A stretch of DNA of 39,991 nucleotides, taken from assembly GCA_945827785.1 (NCBI GenBank), contig CALZOR010000010.1, forward strand, positions 1-39,991. The letters are read 5' to 3'. This stretch comes from an uncultured Bacteroidales bacterium. Its GTDB lineage: Bacteria > Bacteroidota > Bacteroidia > Bacteroidales > UBA932. Of the stretch, positions 34,308 to 39,991 are shown piece after piece; the first letter of the stretch is position 1, and every line of letters starts with the position of its first letter. The notes under the pieces were generated by a model, which saw only the letters and a list, made by a program, of their open reading frames with translations, was not told the DNA's origin and searched no databases. A program made the translations under genes and the position numbers.

Positions 34308-34676
34308 ATGGCAGATTTGCTTACAATAATACTAGCGACTTCGGCAAAGAGCGAAATGCTTGCTCAGAGAGACCCGTATGGATTTATCATGACGCTTACG
34401 GCAGTTGCCGTGGTTTTCAGCGCCCTGTTCATCCTATACATTTTCTTCGGCATCCTCGGAGACATCATTTCCGGGAAGTTGAAGAAAAAAGTCTCTTCAA
34501 AAGTCAAGAGCACGGGCAAGACGCCTGATGCCGATACTGCTGCAGCCATTGCAATGGCTCTTCAGGAGCAGAATGCAGGCGAAATTCAGGCAGTAATAGC
34601 ACTGGCTCTTGAAGAACATTTCGGACAGAATGTCCATGACCAGGAAAGTTATATAATCACAATTAACAGAAAATAG
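34308..34676 (+). CDS. Sodium pump decarboxylase gamma subunit (OadG family)
   Basis: The 122-residue protein has one membrane helix (about 25-45, MTLTAVAVVFSALFILYIFF) after a short N-terminus, then a charged tail and an alanine-rich region (DADTAAAIAMALQEQNAGEI). Subunits of this type anchor and assemble the decarboxylase complex. It starts 11 bp after the alpha gene and ends 1 bp before the biotin carrier gene. Confidence 0.88.
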   Translation: MADLLTIILATSAKSEMLAQRDPYGFIMTLTAVAVVFSALFILYIFFGILGDIISGKLKKKVSSKVKSTGKTPDADTAAAIAMALQEQNAGEIQAVIALALEEHFGQNVHDQESYIITINRK

Positions 34677-34677
34677 A

Positions 34678-35145
34678 ATGGAACGTACCTATATCATAAA
34701 CGGCAAAGAATATAAAGTTACAATCAACTCTGTATCAGGCAACAACGCTAATGTCACAGTCAACGGGACAAGTTATGATGTACAGATTAAGGATGCTCCT
34801 GCGGCCCCTGTACAGCCGGCTGCTCCGGTAAAGGCAGCACCTGCGGCTCCTGTTGCTCCTGCACCGGTTGCAAGGCCCGTCCAGGCTGCTCAGCCAGCTC
34901 CGGCAGCTGCACCGGTTTCTGTACCTGCAGCCGGAAAAACAGCAACTGCACCGCTTCCCGGAGTCATTCTTGCAATCAAGGTCAATGTAGGAGACGCTGT
35001 AAAGGCCGGGCAGGAAATAGCAATTCTTGAGGCAATGAAGATGGAAAACTCGATTGAAGCTCCGATCAGCGGAACCGTGGTTGCCATCAATGCCGCAAAA
35101 GGAGATTCAGTCCTCGAAGGAGCGCCGATCATTACCATTCAGTAA
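34678..35145 (+). CDS. Biotin carboxyl carrier subunit of the decarboxylase
   Basis: The 155-residue protein ends in a biotinyl domain with the attachment site EAMKMEN (Lys121). A flexible Ala/Pro linker (about residues 41-90) joins it to a short N-terminal domain, as in the gamma/biotin subunits of methylmalonyl-CoA and oxaloacetate decarboxylases. Biotin on Lys121 carries CO2 from the alpha to the beta subunit. It follows the OadG gene by 1 bp. Confidence 0.95.
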   Translation: MERTYIINGKEYKVTINSVSGNNANVTVNGTSYDVQIKDAPAAPVQPAAPVKAAPAAPVAPAPVARPVQAAQPAPAAAPVSVPAAGKTATAPLPGVILAIKVNVGDAVKAGQEIAILEAMKMENSIEAPISGTVVAINAAKGDSVLEGAPIITIQ

Positions 35146-35166
35146 GCATCAAACTTTCACGAGTAA

Positions 35167-36309
35167 ATGGAGACAATAATCGAAAGCCTGCGCGAATTCC
35201 TTGGTTTCACAGGCTTTGCAAATATGACAATGCAGCATATTGTGATGATATTCATCGGAATATGCTTCATCTATCTCGCCATCAAGAAAGAGTGGGAGCC
35301 GCTGCTTCTGATACCTATCGGTTTTGGAATGATAATCGGCAACATACCTTTCGTATCCGGCTTGAACATAGGCATTTATGAAGAAGGCTCAGTCATGAAT
35401 ATCCTCTATCAGGGAGTTCAGAAAGGCTGGTATCCGCCGCTCATTTTCCTCGGAATCGGAGCCATGACCGACTTTTCAGCCTTGATTTCACAGCCGAGGC
35501 TCATGCTCATCGGAGCAGCCGCACAGTTCGGAATCTTCGGCGCGTACATGCTTGCCATGACCCTGGGATTCACCCCTGCGGAGGCCGGAGCAATCGGCAT
35601 CATCGGAGGTGCAGACGGTCCTACAGCCATCTTCCTTTCTTCGAAACTTGCCCCTGAGCTCATGGGAGCGATTGCAGTTTCAGCCTATTCCTACATGGCT
35701 CTCGTGCCGGTAATCCAGAGGCCTATCATGCTGATGCTCACTTCGAAGAAAGAGCGCCTCATCCGCATGGCACCTCCGCGTCCGGTCAGCCAGAAAGAAA
35801 AGATTATCTTCCCGATTGCAGGCTTCATTCTGACAGCGATGATAGTCCCTTCCGGCATGCCGCTGCTCGGAATGCTTTTCTTCGGTAACCTCCTGAAAGA
35901 AAGCGGAGTGACAAGGCGTCTTGCAGAAACTGCACGCGGTCCGCTGATTGACGTTGTCACCATCCTCATCGGCGTGACCGTGGGATGTTCGACTCAGGCA
36001 GATGTATTCCTTTCATGGCAGTCCGTGAAAATCTTCCTTCTCGGTCTGATCTCATTCGTGATTGCAACGGTCTGCGGAGTGCTCTTCGCCAAGTTCATGA
36101 ATCTGTTTGCGCGCGAAGGACATAAGATCAATCCGCTCATTGGAAATGCCGGAGTTTCAGCCGTGCCTGATTCGGCCCGTGTTTCTGAAACAGTGGGACG
36201 CGAATTCGACCGCAACAACCACCTTCTGATGCATGCAATGGCACCTAACGTTGCCGGAGTCATCGGGTCGGCTGTCGCCGCGGGAATACTGTTGGGATTT
36301 CTTGGATAA
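35167..36309 (+). CDS. Na+-translocating decarboxylase beta subunit
   Basis: This is a 380-residue polytopic membrane protein of the OadB/MmdB family. Conserved stretches are PPLIFLGIGAMTDFSALI, GGADGPTAIFLSSKLAPELM, VSAYSYMALVPVIQRP and the C-terminal GNAGVSAVPDSARVS. It decarboxylates carboxybiotin and exports Na+, conserving energy at the end of propionate formation. It is the last gene of the operon and ends at a bidirectional terminator. Confidence 0.96.
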   Translation: METIIESLREFLGFTGFANMTMQHIVMIFIGICFIYLAIKKEWEPLLLIPIGFGMIIGNIPFVSGLNIGIYEEGSVMNILYQGVQKGWYPPLIFLGIGAMTDFSALISQPRLMLIGAAAQFGIFGAYMLAMTLGFTPAEAGAIGIIGGADGPTAIFLSSKLAPELMGAIAVSAYSYMALVPVIQRPIMLMLTSKKERLIRMAPPRPVSQKEKIIFPIAGFILTAMIVPSGMPLLGMLFFGNLLKESGVTRRLAETARGPLIDVVTILIGVTVGCSTQADVFLSWQSVKIFLLGLISFVIATVCGVLFAKFMNLFAREGHKINPLIGNAGVSAVPDSARVSETVGREFDRNNHLLMHAMAPNVAGVIGSAVAAGILLGFLG

Positions 36310-36315
36310 AAAAAA

Positions 36316-36339
36316 AGGGCTGACAGCCCTTTTTTTTTT
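36316..36339. terminator. Bidirectional terminator between the decarboxylase operon and the RlmI-like gene
   Basis: AGGGCT (36316-36321) / AGCCCT (36325-36330) has an A-run on one side and a T10 run on the other, so it can stop transcription from both converging operons. Confidence 0.88.
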
Positions 36340-37546
36340 ATTCTACATAGAGCAGAAGCCCTTTGAGATATTCGCCTTCCGGGTGATAGATATTTACGGA
36401 ATGGTCTGCTGGCTGGTTAAGACGGTCCAGGATGCGTACGCTCCGACCGACCTGGGCTGCCGCTGAGAATACTGCGAGGGCAAACGCCTCCTTGTCAACG
36501 ACCTGGGAACAGCTGTAGGTGAAGACCAGACCTCCCGGAGCGACCTTTGAGATGGCCGCAGCGTTCAGCCTCTGATATGCCCTGAGGGCATTTTTCAGGA
36601 CTCCCCTGTGCTTTGCAAATGCAGGCGGATCCACGATAATCAGATCATACTTGCCTTCAGGAATCCCCTTGACATACTCTATGGCATCGCAGCAGAGGGA
36701 TGTATGACGAGAGGCGTCAAAACCGTTCAGAGCCACGTTTCTGTCAACCATCTGCATGGCTCTTGACGAGCTGTCCACAGAATCGACATGAAGGGCTCCA
36801 TTTCTGAGAGCATAGATGGAAAATCCTCCGGTGTAGCAGAACAAGTTGAGCACATTGCGTCCCCTTGCCATCTTGCCGACAAGATTCCTGTTCTCCCTCT
36901 GGTCAAGGAAAAAGCCGGTCTTCTGGCCTTCGGTCCAATTGACATAGAACTTGTGACCATTCTCGAGGACTACGGCCTCATTGTCGGTGAATCCTTCCTT
37001 TCTGTAGATATAGCCGTCCACAAGTTCGAGGCCCGCCTTGAAAGGAGCAGTGCCGGAACTCTTGTCATAGACAGCTTTCAATGAATCGCCATATATGGCC
37101 TTCAGGGCTTCTGCAATCTGCCTTTTTGCCCGGAACATGCCCACGGAATGAGCCTGGAGGACACATACGCCGTCATAATAGTCGATGATGAGACCGGGAA
37201 GATTGTCCCCTTCTCCATGGACCAGACGATAGCAATTGGTCCGCGCACCTTCTGGCTGATTGTCAGTTGCAAGACCGACGCTGCGGCGAACCTGGAGGGC
37301 ACGCGAAAGCATGATTTCCCAAAAATCCGGTCTCAGGGCACTGTCGTCAAAACTGAGGATACGGACTGCAATCGATCCTATCTGCCAATGTCCGAAAGCG
37401 AGAAACTCTCCATGAGAGGAATGTACGGCCACAATGTCACCTTCTGCCGGATTGCCATTCACCTGTGCGATGGCTCCGGAGAATATCCACGGATGAAAAC
37501 GCAGCAGCGACTCCTCCCTGCCCTTCTTCAAAAATACTTTTATCAT
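36338..37546 (-). CDS. Class I rRNA large-subunit methyltransferase, RlmI-like
   Basis: The 402-residue protein has an N-terminal PUA domain (KKGREESLLRFHPWIFSGAI) and an RlmI-type domain (TEGQKTGFFLDQRENR). It ends with a SAM-binding fold holding VLNLFCYTGGFSIYAL and the catalytic LIIVDPPAFAK. RlmI methylates C1962 of 23S rRNA to 5-methylcytidine; orthology in this phylum is likely but not proven. Its start overlaps the end of the exonuclease gene by 4 bp. Confidence 0.92.
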   Translation of the reverse strand: MIKVFLKKGREESLLRFHPWIFSGAIAQVNGNPAEGDIVAVHSSHGEFLAFGHWQIGSIAVRILSFDDSALRPDFWEIMLSRALQVRRSVGLATDNQPEGARTNCYRLVHGEGDNLPGLIIDYYDGVCVLQAHSVGMFRAKRQIAEALKAIYGDSLKAVYDKSSGTAPFKAGLELVDGYIYRKEGFTDNEAVVLENGHKFYVNWTEGQKTGFFLDQRENRNLVGKMARGRNVLNLFCYTGGFSIYALRNGALHVDSVDSSSRAMQMVDRNVALNGFDASRHTSLCCDAIEYVKGIPEGKYDLIIVDPPAFAKHRGVLKNALRAYQRLNAAAISKVAPGGLVFTYSCSQVVDKEAFALAVFSAAAQVGRSVRILDRLNQPADHSVNIYHPEGEYLKGLLLYVE

Positions 37547-38190
37547 AGTCCTGTCAATTCATTTTCCACAAGAGGATTCTTCTCAGAGCGCATCAGCCTG
37601 AGATACATCTCACGGCACACCCATGCATCAGTTGCCGCATATTTGCACTGGGACTCAGACAATAATTCTGCCTCCCAGTTGGAAAGCTGCTGTGTCTTGG
37701 ATATTCTGAAACCAAGGATGATTGCCGACATCTTCTTGACACTCTTGTCCCTTATTCCCCATTCGCATACTATTTTCTGCAGGTCAACAAACCCTGCAGG
37801 AGAAAATTCACGATGCTTGCGGAGGCCGCGTATGTCATCATGGATGGCAGCTCCGACCTTGATTATCTTTTCATTAGCAAGAAGGCTGCAAAGCCTTCTG
37901 TGCATGCCCAATTTATTGATTCTGAACAGGTAAGCCTTCTCCGGGCCTGACAACTGCAAAAGCGCCACTCCATAGCGTGGCTGTCCCGGTGCAAAACAAG
38001 GTCTCGTCTCGGTATCGAAGCCGATTACCTTCTGAGAACGAAGATAAGCGACGGCTCTGTTGAACTCAGAGCCGACGCTTTCTATAACCTCTATCTTGCC
38101 CGGAAACGAGGCAAATTCCAGTTTTTCTATGTCTTCCGGAGAAATACTTTCCAAATACATAAAATCAACAATTGAGGAAATTCCATCCAT
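37543..38190 (-). CDS. 3'-5' exonuclease, DEDDy (RNase D-like) family
   Basis: The 215-residue protein contains the exonuclease motifs GFDTET (Exo I, Asp and Glu), VGAAIHDDIRGL (Exo II Asp) and YAATDAWVC (Exo III Tyr...Asp), so it is a DEDDy nuclease without further domains. The target could be RNA or DNA. The ATG at 38190 overlaps the glutamine synthetase stop (TAATG). An alternative ATG 10 codons later (MYLESISPED) may be the real start, since the first ten residues look poorly conserved. Confidence 0.88.
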   Translation of the reverse strand: MDGISSIVDFMYLESISPEDIEKLEFASFPGKIEVIESVGSEFNRAVAYLRSQKVIGFDTETRPCFAPGQPRYGVALLQLSGPEKAYLFRINKLGMHRRLCSLLANEKIIKVGAAIHDDIRGLRKHREFSPAGFVDLQKIVCEWGIRDKSVKKMSAIILGFRISKTQQLSNWEAELLSESQCKYAATDAWVCREMYLRLMRSEKNPLVENELTGL

Positions 38191-39991
38191 TAGAAGAACA
38201 GAAGCTCCCTGTATTTAGGCATTGGCCACATTTCATCATCCACGATCATCTCAAGATGGTCTGCACTGTCACGTACCTTGTCCATCATATCCTTGACCTC
38301 GTGTGAATAAACCTTGGCCCTTTCTGCAATATCTTCAATTCTGTTCGCCTTCTTGCGGGCCTCTACGAGGGCCTCGACATCGGCAGAGATGTTGTTGATA
38401 TAGCATGAAATCTTCTGAAGCGTCTTTATTTCGCTGCTGCAGGCATCCTTGAAACTGTCGCCGAAAATATCCTTCATTCCCTTGACATTCTCAATGAGGA
38501 TGTTCTGGTACCTGACAGCCGCAGGAATCACATGGTTGAGACAGATATCACCAAGAACGCGTGCCTCAATCTGGAGCTTCTTGACATAGGTCTCGTTGAG
38601 AATCTCGAAACGTGCCTCAACCTCGTTCGGAGCGAGGACACCGAGATTGTTGAACAAATCTACCGTCTGCTCCTCGTGGTAAACCTCATAAGCCTCAGGC
38701 ACGTTCTTCACAGCCCTGAGTCCGCGTCTTGCTGCTTCTTCTTCCCATTCCTTGCTGTATCCGTTGCCCTCGAACATGATGTCCTTAGAGTCGCTGATGA
38801 ATTTGCGAACGGTGTTCATCACGGCAGTTGAACGGTCAAGTCCTGAAGCCTCAAGAGCATCAACCTCTGCGCGGAACTCCCTGAGAGCCTCTGCGACTAC
38901 GCTGTTCACCACATACACGGCTGATGCCACGTTCTGCGACGAACCTACGGCGCGGAACTCGAAACGGTTGCCGGTGAACGCAAATGGAGACGTTCTGTTG
39001 CGGTCGGTGTTGTCCGGGAAGATTTCCGGAATCGAGTTGGCAATCTTGATGGACTCCTGCTTAACCTCAGACTCAGGCATCTCGTTCATTCCGAGGATGG
39101 ACTGGAACACTCCATAAAGAGTTGAACCTGAGAAGATTGACATCACTGCAGGAGGTGCCTCATTTCCTCCAAGACGGTACGAGTTGCTCAAAGTGGCAAC
39201 GGACGTCATGAGGAGATAGTGATATTTATACACTGCCTTCACTACTGACGAGTAGAAAGACAGGAACTGAAGGTTCTTGTTAGGAGTCTTTCCAGGGGAA
39301 AGAAGATTGACTCCGGTATCAGTCATCATAGACCAGTTGCAGTGCTTTCCGGAACCGTTCACTCCGTCGAACGGCTTCTCATGGAACATCACCTTAAGAT
39401 GGTGTTTCTCAGCAACTTTCTGCATGAGAATCATGAGCATCATGTTCTGGTCAATGGCCTTGGTTGCCTCGCAGAATACAGGTGCACATTCAAACTGGTT
39501 CGGAGCCACTTCATTGTGACGTGTCTGGAGAAGGATGCCGAGCTTGTATGCCTCAGTCTCAAAATCCTTCATGAAATCGCTCACCCTTGAAGGGATTGCT
39601 CCGAAATAGTGGTCCTCGAGCTGCTGGTCCTTTGCAGATGTGTGTCCGATTACAGTCCTTCCGCCAAGTACAAGGTCAGGCCTTGCATTGTAAAGTGCCT
39701 CATCCACAAGGAAATACTCCTGCTCAAGACCAAGATTTACGCTGACGGCTCCGACATTTTCATCGAAAAGTTTTGCAACCGAAGTGGCAGCTGCACTGAG
39801 TGCCTGGAGAGATTTCAGATTAGGCACCTTCGTATCAAGCGCCTCTCCTGTATAAGAAACAAATACTGACGGGATGCAAAGCGTGCCGTCCATGATGAAG
39901 ACAGGCGAAGACGGATCCCATGCGGAATAACCTCTCGCCTCAAAAGTGTTTCGGAGACCTCCATTGGGGAAGCTGGAAGCATCCGGTTCCT
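38190..39991 (-). CDS. glnN: Glutamine synthetase type III (5' end outside window)
   Basis: About 600 codons are visible and reading remains open to the window edge (FPNGGLRNTFEARGYSAWDP before the first internal Met). The family has about 700-730 residues, so roughly the first 130 are missing. It makes glutamine from glutamate, ammonia and ATP. Type III signatures seen are EQEYFLVD, GRTVIGHTSAKDQQLEDHYF, RHNEVAPNQFECAPVF, EKPFDGVNGSGKHCNWS and NRTSPFAFTGNRFEFRAVGS. The type III enzyme is typical of Bacteroidota. The small 3'-5' exonuclease follows with overlapping stop and start. Confidence 0.97.
   Translation of the reverse strand, partial: EPDASSFPNGGLRNTFEARGYSAWDPSSPVFIMDGTLCIPSVFVSYTGEALDTKVPNLKSLQALSAAATSVAKLFDENVGAVSVNLGLEQEYFLVDEALYNARPDLVLGGRTVIGHTSAKDQQLEDHYFGAIPSRVSDFMKDFETEAYKLGILLQTRHNEVAPNQFECAPVFCEATKAIDQNMMLMILMQKVAEKHHLKVMFHEKPFDGVNGSGKHCNWSMMTDTGVNLLSPGKTPNKNLQFLSFYSSVVKAVYKYHYLLMTSVATLSNSYRLGGNEAPPAVMSIFSGSTLYGVFQSILGMNEMPESEVKQESIKIANSIPEIFPDNTDRNRTSPFAFTGNRFEFRAVGSSQNVASAVYVVNSVVAEALREFRAEVDALEASGLDRSTAVMNTVRKFISDSKDIMFEGNGYSKEWEEEAARRGLRAVKNVPEAYEVYHEEQTVDLFNNLGVLAPNEVEARFEILNETYVKKLQIEARVLGDICLNHVIPAAVRYQNILIENVKGMKDIFGDSFKDACSSEIKTLQKISCYINNISADVEALVEARKKANRIEDIAERAKVYSHEVKDMMDKVRDSADHLEMIVDDEMWPMPKYRELLFF

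Noticed and set aside
1..39991. CRISPR array, tRNA genes, prophage or insertion sequence with transposase
   Set aside because: I saw no regularly spaced repeats, no tRNA-like cloverleaf in intergenic regions and no transposase, integrase or phage structural protein. The only mobile-like items are the non-coding repeats.

Overview
The window looks like chromosomal DNA of an anaerobic, fermentative Bacteroidota (order Bacteroidales). The reasons are promoters of the TAnnTTTG type, TonB-dependent receptors, a long NusB, DUF5606 and DUF3276 proteins, type III glutamine synthetase, and a sodium-pumping methylmalonyl-CoA decarboxylase operon. There is no prophage, transposase, CRISPR array or tRNA. 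Most of the window is housekeeping and central metabolism, with small accessory elements between genes.

Layout. 1-2190: a TonB-dependent receptor (5' part, minus strand) behind a TPP riboswitch, so probably a thiamin importer, then a 183-bp structured repeat (copy A). 2188-4577 (minus): pyrG and a glutaminyl cyclase-like lipoprotein. 4693-7130 (plus): a steroid 5-alpha-reductase-family membrane protein, an Old Yellow Enzyme-family reductase, then the RNase P RNA and its terminator. 7192-13005 (minus): a run nusB, yajC, ybbR-like, coaE, DUF5606, rimO, lipoprotein. 13096-15626 (plus): DUF3276 protein and NAD synthetase, with a solo module of the repeat (copy C) between them. 15635-17745 (minus): purine nucleoside phosphorylase and an MTA/SAH deaminase-like amidohydrolase. 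17935-20589 (plus): a four-subunit 2-oxoacid:ferredoxin oxidoreductase. 20695-25059 (plus): a short coiled-coil protein, zapA, a structured RNA that may be 6S RNA, RNase Y, and DsbD. 25066-28548 (plus): cobalamin riboswitch, BtuB-type receptor, BtuG-type lipoprotein and terminator. 28557-28738: repeat copy B, inverted relative to A. 28750-31003: a zinc-type CDF transporter and NhaA, convergent. 31154-32568: TPR membrane protein and YebC. 32734-36309: methylmalonyl-CoA decarboxylase operon. 36338-39991 (minus): glutamine synthetase III (partial), a 3'-5' exonuclease and an RlmI-like methyltransferase.

How it fits together. The 2-oxoacid:ferredoxin oxidoreductase, the B12 import locus and the Na+-translocating decarboxylase match succinate-to-propionate fermentation, in which methylmalonyl-CoA mutase needs B12 and the last decarboxylation pumps Na+. 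NhaA also moves Na+. Two vitamin importers are each controlled by the matching riboswitch.

The most unusual items are: (1) a modular palindromic repeat with two full copies in inverted orientation, one flanked by an exact 7-bp direct repeat and the other by a 7-of-8 match, plus a solo module; (2) the adjacent 5-alpha-reductase-like and OYE-like reductases, which resemble gut bacterial steroid/bile-acid reductase pairs; (3) the structured RNA between zapA and rny, whose outer stem includes the zapA stop codon.
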